This document shows, in pieces, positions 13,781 to 26,704 of a DNA stretch of 64,000 bases. This DNA comes from Syncephalis plumigaleata. Taxonomy: Eukaryota > Zoopagomycota > Zoopagomycetes > Zoopagales > Piptocephalidaceae. Position 1 is the stretch's first letter; every line of letters begins with the position of its first letter. The position numbers were made by a program, and so were the translations under genes. Location: NCBI GenBank assembly GCA_025201365.1, contig JAIXMF010000003.1, positions 1,054,001-1,118,000 of the forward strand, in the 5' to 3' direction. The notes beneath the pieces were generated by a model. That model was given only the letters and a program-made list of their open reading frames with translations, had not been told where the DNA came from and did not search any database.

Positions 13781-16577
13781 TTAATGTTGTGTCTCGTATT
13801 TCTTCAGGCTCTTCTTGTATTCCTCTTTTCGAATACTTTCATTCAGCCATTCCTCGTTCGTTATAAGTCGATGCTTGCCAGAGTACCACTTCTTCATTGC
13901 CGCGACAAGTCGTCCTGTAAGATGGCGCAAATGCGCCTCTTTCGTCTTATAAATCAGCGTCATGAGCATGTAGTAATTGGGAGGGAATCCCGCTTCTGGC
14001 ATCTGACGCACGAGAACGCGAGTGGCCGTCTCGATACGTCCAATTCGCCAGTATGCCTCCACTAGCGACGCGTAGTTGTTTTCATTAGGCTTCACCTTAT
14101 CGGCAAGCGCATCCTTCCACACACTTTCCAATGTGTCGACACATCCGTGGTAGCCGGCGACATCGCATAACACGGAAAGACTCGTGTTGTTGATGCAATA
14201 GCCGTATTTCTTGCGTGCCATCGCATACGTCTCCATCGCTTTATCGTTTCGTTGGGCATACGAGTACGCCTGAATAAGACAGGTAATCACGAAGATGTCA
14301 CCCTCCTCGCCAATCTCGCAGGCTCGCTTATACCAATAGAGTACGTCGTTGATCTTTTTACGTTTCCCGTAAAAATCCATAAGCATCGTGTAGCGCTTTA
14401 AGCCTAGCGCCATTCCTTGTTCCTCGATGAATTTCGTCACATGCCGCAGACGCTTTGTCGAGTATTGGCTCATGTAAATGTCGAGGAGATAACCGCCGGA
14501 CACGTCCAATTTCTCCGATTTAGTCTTGTTGTAAATGTCGAGAACACGCTTCGCATCGTCTGGCCGGTCTGTGATCGTGTATTCGCACGCGATGTACAAC
14601 CAGTACGAATCGGCCGTGTAGAGTTCGCCACTTCGTTCAAGCTGCTCTATAAACTTACGCGTACTCATGTGAAGATGAAGTATACGCTCTGCCTTTTTAA
14701 CATTCCTTTGCAGCATAAACACGTCGATAAGTCGACGACACATGAGTGTAGTGATGGGGATCTTGAACTCGACTACATCGTCGACCAATGTAGCGCACAG
14801 TTTCATGTCGCGCTTCGAAACGGCCATATCAAGTAGGCAGGGCATTATTTTGTGGTTGACGCAACGCAAATTGCGTAATAACTTGTAAAGTTCCAGCGCA
14901 ACTTTAGTGTCATCATTTCTACGATATTCTTGCAATAGATCCTCGGCTGCTTCTGTGATAGGATATACAGATATACTATTAGATGACGTGTATTGCACAC
15001 CATCCTTGAGCTGCGAGTGTTCACTAGAATCCATTTGATTGCCATACAACATCGCATGATATAGGTATGGTTGATTATCGGGATGGGTGTCCAATATATG
15101 TCCTACCGAGGGCATCTCATCATTTGACGGATCGTCGAGTCGTGCCATCATATAATCATATACTTTGTACATACTCCAGGAAACGTGTACCAATTTATGA
15201 TCAATTAGTGCCCTGCCATCGGGACCGGTATACGTGCCATCGGGCTGCTGATGGAATGTCTTGGTAATCATTTGCAAGAAATACTTTTGCGCGTCGTCCG
15301 TCTTATCCTGTCGAATCATGCACTCACGTAGCTCGCCTCCAATCCTAGACTGTCAAGATTCTCCTTAAGAACAATCCTGTAGAATTCATCCGCTTTCTCC
15401 AGTTTCCCCGCATTCTTTAGTTTCGAGTATATCAATTGTAGAACAACTGGCTCGGGTGATACGCCATCGGCTATAAGTTCGTAGACAAGTTCTAACGCGC
15501 TTTCCAATCGTTCTTCAAACTTAAGTTTCCCCACAATGTTCGTCGTTCGTCGACTGAGTATAACGTTAATTAGTCGCGCAATCTGCCGTGGACATGGCTT
15601 CATATCGGCCGCACGTATATTTAAATAAAGCGTCAATAGCGTTCCAACATCGGATTTCTCGTCAATAGACACATTGCTGAATATCTCCATTCCGTCTCGA
15701 TGGAAATCTTCATACCGGCATCGATAATCTCGCGGTATATGTCCAGCACGCATGTCAACGATGGATCCCGAGTCATATCTAGTAGGAATGTCTCAAGTCG
15801 ACCGTCCAATAATGATCGATGATGCTGCATAATATCCGTGAAGACCGCGCAAATTGCACTCTCATTGCCCGAAATAATCGTATTCCCCGCTTGATCATCG
15901 GAATCCTTCTTAACGTAGAGCGTATTGAAAACGGCCTCCAGGAATGATCGACCATCGTTGAACATTGCCACTGGACGATAATGGAAATACACCTGAATGG
16001 CCTTCCAGGGACGTTTGATATCTCGATAATAGTTGATCCATGCTACGTAGTCCGATGCCTTTTCGAGACGTGCACTCTGCTCGTCAATGGCCATAAGATA
16101 ATCCTCGAGGACAGGCGAGTTGTTTCGATGTAGCAAATGGAATACACGCGTCAATATGATCGGTTTCATACGGACGAGCGCATTCTCGCTAATTAATTTC
16201 TGCATAAGCATCCATGTCAAAATGATATCATCGTTCTGTACGGCAGCTTCGAGTTTCTCAACGATACGCGTTTGTCTTCGTGTCAATGGTATTCGCCAAG
16301 GTGGCACACTAGTTGCTGCTGTTTTTTCCGTTTTGTCATGAGATGATTTCGTTGTCTGTTGCTGTTGTTGCTGTTGTTGCTGTTGTTGCGTTGTAGGACT
16401 AGTTGAAACTTGCGGTTTAACCGAATATGCCCGACGCTCAACCGGTGTAATAGATAGAGAACGACGACTACAATGCGTAAGGTGGCAGACCCGCTGGGCT
16501 CTATACAAGAATGCTACTGATGACTTTGCTGCAACACACGCGCTAGCTAGATTACGCTGAAGCACGGAATGCTGCAT
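13781..16577 (-). CDS. Mitochondrial pentatricopeptide-repeat (PPR) protein
   Basis: The long helical segments read as degenerate PPR units of about 35 residues, for example ERAYWRIGRIETATRVLVRQMPEAG-like, IFVITCLIQAYSYAQRNDKAME and YTMLMDFYGKRKKINDVLYWYK. PPR proteins bind organelle RNA and act in transcript stability or translation. I chose the ATG at 16577 (MQHSVLQRNL); the next 50 residues are rich in Arg, Ser and Ala with no acidic residues (RRSLSITPVERRAYS), a typical mitochondrial presequence. A poly-Gln run follows (about 16352-16388). Two frame changes, near 15320 and 15700, join three open segments; both look like single-base errors because the repeat pattern continues. Total length is about 930 residues. 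The exact orthologue is not clear. Confidence 0.85.
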
Positions 16578-17300
16578 GATCAAAGGAACACGGTCCACAT
16601 TGAACGTATTAGAAACGGAGAATTGACGTGAATGCTTAAAATAAAAATGGAATAAAAATGGAATAAAAAATCAGCTCTTTCTTATTGTCATCTAATGGAT
16701 TACCTAATAATAATTGATTACATACCTGTTTACTTGTGTCATATATATCGTATCAATATCACATAGCTACTGTTTCTTCAATACAATCGATTAGTATCTT
16801 GCTAGTAGTATACGAATGTTATAGTCAATGGCATAAATATCCATCATATATGTACAAGTTTCATATTCAGGAAAAAAGAAATCCCGTATCGCCTATATGG
16901 TCTTGTGTAGCTATTATGTCGATGCAAGTATCAATGAATGTCGTACGCGTTTTGTACAAGTATCGTCAGTTGATACATTAGGGTAGCATTTTTTCGTAAA
17001 CATGTTCATTTGACATACTCGTACGCTTAGTTCACTGTTATGAATAGTAAATGAAGTAGATGATTGACTGATTGTAGTCGACATGTAATGCTATAACGCG
17101 TAGGTTACACCCGTTCAATATCATCTAATCCCTTGAGGATACTGGCCCCTTAATTAAATAAATAACACCTTTATTGTGTAGCATGGCTAATGTATAAATA
17201 CGTGTAGATTCACTCCTTGCAACTTGCATCTCCTTTCTTCTTGTGCAAAATCGTGCTCATTCACCTTTTCATTGATAATACAACGAGAGAAGAATATAAA
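16578..17300. promoter_or_regulatory. Divergent promoter interval of PPR gene and GH30 gene
   Basis: No gene was supported. The interval separates the starts at 16577 (minus) and 17301 (plus). A TATA-like TGTATAAATA lies at about 17190-17199, about 105 bp before the GH30 start. The upstream frame extension of the GH30 ORF to 17217 begins with TTG, not ATG. Confidence 0.4.
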
Positions 17301-19154
17301 ATGGCCATCCGGCATGTTACAACGTTGGATGAACGCCTCCTCTTCACGCGAGTACCACCCGTGATCTTACGTGAATGTACAGCAACCGGTCTACCTAATG
17401 AAAATGGCGTAAAGATCAATGATCCGTTACCGCGTTTAAATGCATCGGAAAATGCCCAACTACCCTTGAGCTATCGTATCGTGCCCGAGTTAACGATGCC
17501 TCGTCAGCCGATACTTGGCTTCGGTGCTGCCCTGACCGAGTCGAGCGCGTATAATCTATTTATGCTAAAGCAACATCAACCCATCGAATATGACGAATTG
17601 TTACGTCGTCTATTTGCCGTTGAATCAGTGGCTGCCGATAATACTGCCATCACTAATAATGGTAAGTGTAAATCATATCTAGCTGTTGCATCGTACACTA
17701 ATTGTCATTGCTAATTAGTTGCTGATCCAGCTACCGGTGCAGGTCTACAATTGTTACGCGTGCCGATAAGTGCTTGTGATTTCAATTTGAACGGACATAA
17801 TTTTACGCTGGCCGACAAATCGCCCAAGTGTGGCGTTAAATCACTGTGCAAGCAAGCGTCCGCAACTAGTGCCACTAGTCAAGCTAGTAGCAAGTGTCCG
17901 ATGGAGATCGATCTCACACCGCTGAGGAAATACGTGCTACCCATGTTGAAGGATATTCTACGTGTGCGTCCTCAGCTCAAACTCATACTCTCCTCGTGGT
18001 CGGCACCGAAGTGGATGAAGACACGCGACACGTTAATGGGCGGACAACTTAGGGATGACGCGCAAACTTGTTACGGTGTTTATTTAGCGGATGCTGCCGC
18101 TGCCATCGCCAAGGAGTTGAACAATCCGCGATGTGTTCACGCCATTACCATACAGAATGAGCCTGGATTCGAGACGCAGAACTATCCGAGTATGACGATG
18201 ACTCCGGCTCAAGAGACCACGGTAGCCAATGTGTTACGCGCTCGTCTTAACGCGCATCAATTACGCGATACACGCATTTGGGCACATGATCACAATTGGG
18301 ATCGACCTGATCGACCGGCCGAATCATTTAAACTTGACAAGAAACGTGTAATTGACGGTGCCGCCTTCCATTGCTACGACCCGTATGGTGGTCAGGTGGA
18401 GAAGCAATCCTGGTTACATAATCAGCATCCAGATCGTGCCATTCATATCACCGAGTGTTCCGGCGGTAATTGGGCACCTCATTTCCGTGATAATATGCGC
18501 TGGAATTGGCAGAAACTCTACTGGGGCGGCATCAAACATTGGGCCCAGTCGGTGTTGCACTGGAATTTAGCACTCGACACGAGTAATGGTCCACTTAACG
18601 GTGCATACGATGGTTGTCGCGGTGTAGTGACAATAGATACGAAGAAGGCAATGAGTACATCACCAAAGAATAGCACGCTAAACGTAGCAGCATCGACCGT
18701 TCGCTACGAAGTCGAATGGTATGGCATGGCTCATGCAGCACGATATTTACCAGAACAGGCACATTACATTGACACTAGTATTACACCAATCAACAGTAGT
18801 AGCAGTAGTAGCAGTAGTAAACAGCATTCACCCTGTGTTAATGATGGTGAATTACAAGTTGTTACGTATGTCGGTGTCGATTCAACTGAAATGATCATTA
18901 TGAATCGATGTGACAAACAGTCTATTGCGGCTCATGTGGTTATCGGTAATTATTCGGGCTACGTTCGCTTGCCACCCGATAGTTTAACGACACTTGTCTG
19001 GCCTATACCCTCGTTTAAGCGAGTAAATCCGTCCAATAGTAATAATCATTATAATGCAACTACAAATGTCACTCCTACTACTTCTCCTGTCAATACGAAT
19101 AGGTATAAAAGTATAAAAGCTAAATTGAGACAATGGCTTACAAAGAAGCGATAA
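17301..19154 (+). CDS. GH30-family glucosylceramidase-like glycoside hydrolase
   Basis: The enzyme should cleave a beta-glucoside such as glucosylceramide by a retaining mechanism. The acid/base Glu lies in TIQNEPGFETQNYPS and the nucleophile Glu in HITECSGGNW, both in the order expected for GH30. GFGAALTESSAYN near the N-terminus is the family's opening strand. There are two exons: 17301-17661 and 17719-19154, with a 57-nt intron (GTAAGT...ATTAG); the spliced frame is open over 598 residues. The start ATG at 17301 has an A-rich context (AAAATGGCC). No signal peptide follows this ATG, unlike lysosomal or secreted GH30 enzymes, so it may act inside the cell or an upstream coding exon is missed. 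The C-terminus is basic and Ser/Asn-rich (KAKLRQWLTKKR). Confidence 0.9.
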
Positions 19155-19204
19155 TAAAGTAGTTTGAATTTCTTTTATTAAACTAAATAGATGTATGTAC
19201 GTAT

Positions 19205-19229
19205 CGATAGATAGATAGATAGATAGATA
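19205..19229. repeat. (GATA)n microsatellite
   Basis: Six copies of the tetranucleotide GATA in the GH30 3' flank. Confidence 0.9.
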
Positions 19230-19400
19230 ATAGATGTAGAGGTGTATACGAAGTAACAAACAGTAAATATCGCTTTTCAGAATAAACGAAATGATAAAAG
19301 AAGAAATATTGCTTGCTTGGTTGATTGGTTGATCGATCAAGTTCATGAATAACGAGATGGTACTTCACATTAGGGGAAATCAACTATTCGATGGTGATAT

Positions 19401-20963
19401 TTAATGATGTCCCTCAGAAGATAGTCCGTTCATAGCTGGTACACGCCATAATACTCGTTCGCGACCTGCAGTAACGGAGCGAGGTGGCTTACGTACAATG
19501 GCAATTCTGCCACCTTGTACTTGACCGAATGCCAGGATAACCGATTCCTCACGATCACCACCTGGTTGCCCGGCACGTAGTTGTTTTCGTCGTTGTACTG
19601 CTTCCTTGGCCAATTGATAGCGCTCCATATCGGTACCGCAACGGAATCGATTCGACTCCATGAGTCGTTTAAACCATGCAAAGCGTAGTGTACACAGTGT
19701 ACGTAGTAATATGTCACGACCATCCGACAATGAACGCAAGTCATCGAGTAATCGATCGCCCAGGTAAATTAGGCGGTATCGCGAATAGCTCTACTGTACA
19801 CGCCGTAACGATCGGTGACAACGTGAGCCGGTTGAATTGATGCACGATTACTAGGCGGTAGTGGTGTGTCATTATTAACGATCTCGGGCGACAATCCAAC
19901 AAGTTCATCAGGATCGGTGTTGGTATCACTCACGAATTCCGTGTAAATACCCGCCGTCTCCATACGTATATCTGCCTGACATACTGCGGTGGCAGCGCTA
20001 CACAAATCCTCTAGACCAAGCCACCAAGCAGCAGCTAATACGGCACGTGCATTATTCACCGTTAATCGATGTAACGCGCCAGCCGAGTATAGATGAGCCA
20101 GCGCTAGGCATAAACCTTCCTTAGTGATATTGGGATCTTCCGGTCGTAGTACCACTTCAAATGGCGGACCACCATTCAATCCATTATTAGTGTTTATGCC
20201 CATGTTCATGTTCATGTTCATATTAGATGATGATGCTGATGACGATGATGGCATACCAAACAGACTAGGCGAGGTAGATTCCGATGGTGTATTGTCAATG
20301 CCAGCGCCATTAGTATCCAGTGTATGCAATCCATTAATAGGTGTCGAGTAGATGGACCCGCCGACACTGTTGTCTTATTGGCTGCCGATACCATCAGTAG
20401 ATGACGAAATAATGGTGAAGCAGATACAACAACTGTATGCAGATTAAATGCTAATTGATAGGCCGGTATCTGAACAACCAGATCGCTGAAGGCACCCGTT
20501 TGAAAGGCATGATGCAAATGTGCGCATATAGCCTCATGTCGCGCATGTGTTGCGGCCATTAGACCGGGTAAGGGGCTGGCAGATATACCATTATTACCAG
20601 CAAGTCTTTTCAATGAGAAACAACCATAGCAACAACAACAAAAAATATTCAGTTTAGTATAAGTTATTGAAATGGAATATATGCAAGTGTTATACTACTT
20701 ACCTGTCGTGTTATTATCCTCGTTAGCGGCAGTCTTGGGTATTAGTCGTTGATGGGTGACATATTTTGCACGTTTATCGTTTCTATAGGCGTCGTTAATG
20801 TTTGTTCCGGTAAACGTTGCTGTATATTGGAACTAGTAGTTTGATTGCGGTTAAAGAGTTCAGAGGCAGTAGTAGCAGTAGCAGTAGCAGTAGTAGTTTT
20901 TACGTAGGGCAACCACTTTGACTTGATTGGCGAATCTTCGTCGGTCAACAGCGTCGGATCCAT
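19401..20963 (-). CDS. BTB/POZ-domain protein
   Basis: The gene starts at 20963 (MDPTLLTDEDSPIKSKWLPY) with a Thr/Ala run, and has one intron just after about 20703. The next exon carries a BTB fold: HAFQTGAFSDLVVQIP followed by FNLHTVVVSASPLFRHLL, which matches the SDVxV...HxxVLxxxSxxF pattern. The second half of the domain is at about 20200-19930 (LCLALAHLYSAGALHRL, AVLAAAWWLGLEDLCSAA). A low-complexity insert with Met-Asn repeats splits the two halves. The C-terminal region (RSLSDGRDILLRTLCTLRF, ERYQLAKEAVQRRKQ) continues to the stop at 19401. Fungal BTB proteins of this layout are often Cullin-3 adaptors or transcriptional regulators; which applies is not shown. Frame changes near 20350 and 19770 look like single-base errors. 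Confidence 0.75.
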
Positions 20964-21450
20964 TGACTATACACGATAGACACGACAAGAATGACCGTTT
21001 GTCCAAATGTACGTTTGCTACCGATTTGTTATACAATCAGTATTCGTTTGTTTATCGTTGACTAGTACAGATTCAATAGGTAGATAAACGGAATAATGAA
21101 TAGTTTAACGTGATGCAGGTAGAGGAAGGAGGAAGAAGAAAAAACGAATTAATATCGTTGTATGGTGATGATAACAAGCGATCAAGCAACATTCCTTTTA
21201 AATGAATTTGATTACATATTCAACATTGACATGCGCTATATTTATTCAAATTTATTCACTTATAGAATTGCTAAAAATCACAATGTCAAACTAGTGTATA
21301 TATACATATATGCTGCTCATTCAATAATTGAATGACTGAATGAATATGATAACATGCTAGCATTGGCAATGACTAATAACAAAGCACTGATAAAGCTAAA
21401 GAAACAACACAATCGATATAGAGAGACTGATGACTAGACGCGTATACTTC
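20964..21450. other. Intergenic region between Argonaute and BTB genes
   Basis: No gene was supported. The stretch is AT-rich and should contain the BTB promoter and the 3' end of the Argonaute transcript. A short TATATA tract lies near 21296-21312. Confidence 0.5.
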
Positions 21451-24235
21451 CTAGGTGAAGAATAGCTGGGTGCGTAGATTGTTAGCAATAGGCACATAGG
21501 GTTGAACGGCCATGGATGTGCTAGTGCTGGTTGACACCATACTGCCCGTATCACTTGCAATGTCCTCTTTGACGTAATGACGCGCACGATCAGCCAGCAC
21601 GTGTGCCCAATAGACGGCAGGCACTAGACTGACACTACGAGTGCAGCGTGAAAACGTGTAACTCATACGATTTGTCATCTCCTGTACCGTATCCGGTTCC
21701 ATCTTGTTCTCATCGTATAGGACGACGTAATGCACAGGGTTACAAGTGCCCTGTATGCCTGCATGAGCTTGAAGGAAAAAGTCGTATAGACCCGGGTAGT
21801 GACGACACGATCGACCACCATGCCAGCCTTGCAGTTACCCGAATTATCCGTGGTTTGCGGTCCTGGTTGCGAAGCAAAGAAACGAGTATGATGTCGTTTC
21901 TTCGCCACGATAAACGTCAACTTTGGATTGTAATTGGCGCTCAATTGACGACACGCTTGCTTGATGCCTTCACTTCCGCATCGAGTACTAGATGGAACTG
22001 ACCATCCGACACGCCATCACGATAGAAGATGATACGCTTAGGCTCGTGTCCCGATTTACGACGGAAGTTAATGAGAATCTCCTTGGTCATCTCGCCATCT
22101 TCTCGATGATCTCCGTGTTACCCTCTTGCGTTCTATAGGTGCCATCGTAATTCGATAGGTGTAGATCCAACGAGCCGCACACCGTGGCAATCGACGGTTG
22201 TCCATGGCGACTTGCACTACCAGTAGGGTGTGATACATCAGCGCCCATGATAATGGTAGGTTCACTGGCTAGAATTGGAATGGATCGATCCGCTAATTTA
22301 CAATTCGTACCGCCCAATTTCTTGTTGACTTTAAGTGACATATTGCCACAATACTGAATGAGAGATAGATATCAATATATATAAATAAGCCGGCTTCATT
22401 AGAAAGGCGAGCTATAATGAGGATCGATTACATGTTATTACCTGAGCATTCTTCTTATAGATATGACTCGAGCGCATTCCTTGAGTTATTAAACCGAGTT
22501 TAGTCTCGGCCACCTTCTTGATTTTACCATACAAATCGGTAGTTTTCGAGAATACGACAAAGATCAATTGTGGTGCCGCGCGGAATTGCTTTTAGCCATC
22601 ATGAACGCTTCTTGCAACGGTTTCTCGGGGTCTCCGTTCATGTTAGCATAGGTGATCGGCGGGTTCTTCCCTACCACGTTGATGCCCTTATCTATGAACT
22701 GTCTCTCCATAAAGGTGAAAAAGTCTCTCACTTTATCGCGTGGACAGAACTTCTCTTGAGAGAACACGACCACAGCCCAGGAACCAGGGTTACCGGCACG
22801 AGCAATCGTTTGTTTTGTAGTGACCACGAGCCGTCCCTTGGCGCACAGTGGCATCTCTACCCGATGCAGGATTGTATAAAATCTTGGTGCATCTAGGACT
22901 CGTCCCGTCAATGACACCATTCTCGTGTCGACTGCCATGTTGAACTGTTTGAACGTGGCATCTCGGTTGAATCCCACTAGACTGTGACAGTCGTTGATCT
23001 TATTACGTCGTTGATACGGTTTCTCGCAGCATACTTGATCATTGCTGCAAGTTGTATATCACTTAGTTGATGCGGTACTCGTTGATTAGGCTCGATCATG
23101 CATACTTCTAAGGGGAAGAAGGTCTTTTTCTTAGTTACACTGCAATGGTAAGTGCGTAATCATAGTCATAATTAGTACATGATCCAGTTAAATGCTACCA
23201 GTTTCACACTTACATGCATGGCAATTGTGGATATCTTAGTCGATAGTTGTACTGCTTTGCAAAGTAAGCGGCAACATTCGTGGTCTGTCCAGTTTCGCCG
23301 ACATTGAACACCGTATCGCTAGCACCCTTAGGAGTCAACTTATCAATGATGCATCGCGGCTTAATACCCTGCCGATGCGTCACATGAACCTTGATTCTAG
23401 CTAGTGCGCGCACTAACACGTTTCTCTTGTCTCGTAGCTTATAGGATATATCCGTATAATCCCTGGCCTCTAACACTGCGCAGACGTAGTCCAACAATGG
23501 ACACGGGCGATAGAAGGCCTCGTAGTTGTATTGATGTTCAACATTAGATTGGATTCACCCGGTCGAACTGAGAGGGTGTAGCCGCGCCATGCGTCTAATC
23601 CTCCCGGTAATTGCATGCAATCCTCGCCCGTGTAGAGTGATCGACCAATGGACAAGAATCGGCTTGACGCCATATGACCCAGCAACACCTCTAATGCCAT
23701 AATGGGTTTAAGGAGTACATCTGGATCGCGTAGTTTACCAGAGTAATATGCTTCGATGGTTGCCATATTAACTCTTGTACTTTACGTAGAATAACCTTGA
23801 ATATGCGTGGTTTCCCTTACCACCACCACCACCACCACCAGATTCAGGCAATGTGACCTAAATAATTAATAGCAATAAATGGATTATAGATGGTTAGCGT
23901 AATTTCCACGATATAATATAATATATAGCTATAACATGATAAATACCTCTACACTTAATGCATCGCCTACTGCCAGTGGATGTGGTGAAAATGCAGTTGC
24001 CATGCCATCATAGGCTAGAACAGCTTTGCCTAGTTTGCTCTTGTGTATGACTTGCAATTGTGCAATAACTTGTCGCTTCGTTTCCTTCTCCTTGACCTCT
24101 TTGTCGGTACTGATCTTCACGTCAAAGTGTATGAGGTTGCCTTTAGGCAAGGAGGTCAGTGTGTAATGATTGGCCAAGACTTGTATAGGTCGACCTGCCT
24201 TGCCGTAACCAGGACGACGTAGCAACTGTTGCGAC
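21451..24235 (-). CDS. AGO: Argonaute (Ago clade), slicing tetrad present
   Basis: This is the RNA-guided core protein of RNA interference. The start at 24235 ([12 protein letters not shown]) leads into the N domain ([16 protein letters not shown]). A Gly run encoded by (GGT)n at about 23819-23838 lies in this region. The linker and PAZ domain follow (VGRSLYTG-like [41 protein letters not shown]). The MID domain is near 22950-22560. The PIWI domain shows [26 protein letters not shown] and [14 protein letters not shown], which supply the D-E-D-H tetrad of slicer Argonautes. KRHHTRFF and HAGIQGT are also typical. Introns fall at about 22340-22440, 23140-23215 and 23880-23946. Frame changes at about 22580, 23520 and 23800 fit missing bases in short runs. 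The sequence is close to animal-type Ago, as in early-diverging fungi. Confidence 0.93.
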
Positions 24236-24929
24236 ATGCTGACACGCGTTACAATAAGCAGCTATAGTGCGTGTAGTTTACAAAGTAAAAACTGGTTTAC
24301 GAATAGACACGGTAATATGAAGATACGACGAGAGAAGAGTAGGTGAAAACAGGTGGAATGTAGGAGGGGAAAGAAAAAAAGGAGGAGAAACAATGTGAGT
24401 TGAAAGACACTTTGTTGTGATAGGCAAGAAGAGGAGAAGGATATTTAAACATTTGCCATTCACCATTTGATAGTACATAGACAGCGCTATTCATTTGTTC
24501 CAAGCGAGCAGACTGCATTGTTCTATCATTGGTACTGTGATTGTTCCTCATTTCCATTTAGTAGTGCTGACTTCTTGGCATTTATCACTTCAATGGCAAT
24601 CTAATCATAGTGTGACTGATGATAACGTCATCATGGAACTGGTTTGAACTCGCACGCAAAGAACAACGAGTAATGTGTCAATCTTCTATTAGTCGTTGAA
24701 GTACCAATAGTTACTATTGGTGAGACTTCAAGTGTGTGCGCGACTGTACGTGTCACAACATTACGTGTCACATGGAGGACTTGCAGATAAATTGACAGAT
24801 ATGCTTCATTCAGCGGTATTCAATAGTCACAAGCATAAATTTATTAATTGTAACTCGCGTTGTAACAATATATACTATACTTTTATCAACACGATAAATA
24901 AGAATCTATCATGCAGGAATAGAGGTCGC
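24236..24929. other. Intergenic region between Argonaute start and kinase-like gene A
   Basis: No gene was supported. It holds a purine-rich tract near 24355-24390. It should contain the Argonaute promoter and the 3' end of kinase-like gene A. Confidence 0.5.
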
Positions 24930-26306
24930 CTAGTTCAATCTAACAATTCTATGTTGTCCTGCACTTAGTTGTTCTAGTATGCGTGTATTATACTGATTGT
25001 GCTCCAGGAACTCCTCTGGTGTAAGCCGTCTTTTATGATTCGTGTCTAGGAGAAGTTTCAGTACGTCGATTATATGCCCTGAAATAGGACGTCCACCAGG
25101 ATACATATTGCTTGGAGGCACATGTATGTCTTCTTATTCATGGCCTTCAAAGCCTGCTTGAAATACACGCGATCGTAGCTGTTGCCTCGGCCTATAAGCT
25201 CACCGGTAACCACTCTTCCGGATAGAATACGGTAAAACATTGCTCCTATCGACCAGGTCGCGCTCTTTAGTAAATTGATCTTTCCCCATAGCCTCGCTTC
25301 CGGTGGCGTATACTCCAGAACACGGCCCGGATAGTAGCCTTTAGGTGGCTTTTTCAAATCAGGATTAAATAGCGTACTCGTGTCGAAATCAACAAGCTTA
25401 ATGGAGGGATGGCCATACGGTCCTAATGTAACGATAACATCTGAGGAAACGAGCATTAGTATACTGTAGCAAATAAAAGTTTCGTTGTAATTTCCCCCTC
25501 ACTAACCTTCAGGTTTAATGTCGTTATAAGCTATTCCCGCCTTGTGAAGGAACTTTATAGCTACGCCAATTTTTGTTAGTAGCATTCGTGCAATTATTAA
25601 GCAATACTTACCATCCAACAATTGGAAAATCAACTGATACGTTCTATATTCCACCTCGCCATTCGGTAAACTACGAATGTAGTCCTCCAGTGTTCGTTCG
25701 CCGGCGTACTCGGTAACGATACACGTACCAAATGAAGGCACTACAGAATTGATCCAACCGGTTAGAATGGACTTCTTGAGCCAAGCCGCCAACCTATATG
25801 GTATGCCTATTTTGAAGCTATGCAAATAGTTGACAAAATAATGTCTGGCGAAATCGTTGCTTCTAATCCTAGCCTTGCTAAGAACCTATACATACGTCAA
25901 AAGAAGATTAGACATGCTTGACAAATGTAAACGCGAACCACTTGCCTTATTCACTTTTTCATCTCGTTTTATGCTTCGTGAATGATAAGAACACTTGACA
26001 AATACGCCTTTATCATAGTATCTCGCCGATGCCATTACGGATAATTTACCATAGCCAATGATCTTTTTGATTTCTAAGCCTCTCTCAAGTTCATCCGGCT
26101 TATGAACAGGTAGCGTGATCCATTTGCTTGTTTCATCAACATCTATTTTCGTATAGTTAGCATAACCACGAAACTGTACAACAATACCATTGCTACCAAC
26201 CATGTGCAGGTACAAAGTTGACAGGAGTTGCAAATACCCGTCGAGCACATAGAATAGCAACCAAGCAGCCAATAATGGCAGAACTGCTGAATGCTATTAA
26301 CCTCAT
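24930..26306 (-). CDS. Secreted kinase-fold protein, copy A (catalytic Asp kept)
   Basis: Five exons: 26306-26201, 26142-25946, 25885-25612, 25560-25507 and 25440-24930. The first encodes a predicted signal peptide (MRLIAFSSSAIIGCLVAILC, then ARRVFA before TPVNF). Kinase-fold landmarks follow: glycine loop IGYGKLSVMASA, Lys in VFVKCSY, a helix-C candidate Glu in KRDEKVNK, AYNDIKPED at the HRD loop, DFD in place of DFG, and TPPEARLW at the APE site. The Asp of HRD is retained, so catalysis is possible. Intron 2 has a GC donor (GCAAGT...TATAG) and is confirmed by the identical exon plan of copies B-D. The last exon has one frame change near 25110-25125; adding one base gives a length in the same phase as the paralogues. 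The substrate is unknown. It is the most divergent copy of the cluster. Confidence 0.8.
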
Positions 26307-26704
26307 GATGCGATCTATCAAATGCAGTTAATAGCAACAAGTATAGCCTCTAATCAAAATGTAACGCGTAATGCTATCAGTTAAAATAAGCGGCAAGTTA
26401 TATGGTAAAGGAATAATTAAAAAAACAATAGCTTAGGAATGGCAGTCAGTTGGCATGATCATGACCGGATATACGCCTCTTTATAATGACGATGAACGCT
26501 CTCTTTGGCAGTTATGAAGAAAATAAAATGTGATGCTCACCTACTATGTCTACGATAAGCAGCACGTGTCCTACCTACTATATGATATGTGGATTGCCCG
26601 GAAAAGGTACAAAACCCACGACATACAAACGGAATTATGACAACATTAAACGATGCTTTTTATTTTTTATTTTGACTCATGAATTGGCATGACGATTATA
26701 TTGG
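26307..26704. other. Upstream region of kinase-like gene A
   Basis: No gene was supported. This stretch is not part of the tandem repeat and has no obvious match to the upstream regions of copies B-D. It ends where the first 3.4-kb repeat unit starts. Confidence 0.5.

Noticed and set aside
14417-14836. 139-codon ORF on the plus strand inside the PPR gene
   Set aside because: It is antisense to well-supported PPR coding sequence and has no protein-like features.
16736-16981. 81-codon plus-strand ORF between the PPR and GH30 genes
   Set aside because: Composition is random AT-rich sequence and no domain is visible.
17217-17300. Upstream extension of the GH30 gene with a hydrophobic N-terminus
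   Set aside because: The extension begins with TTG, not ATG, and lies in the presumed 5' leader close to a TATA-like site.
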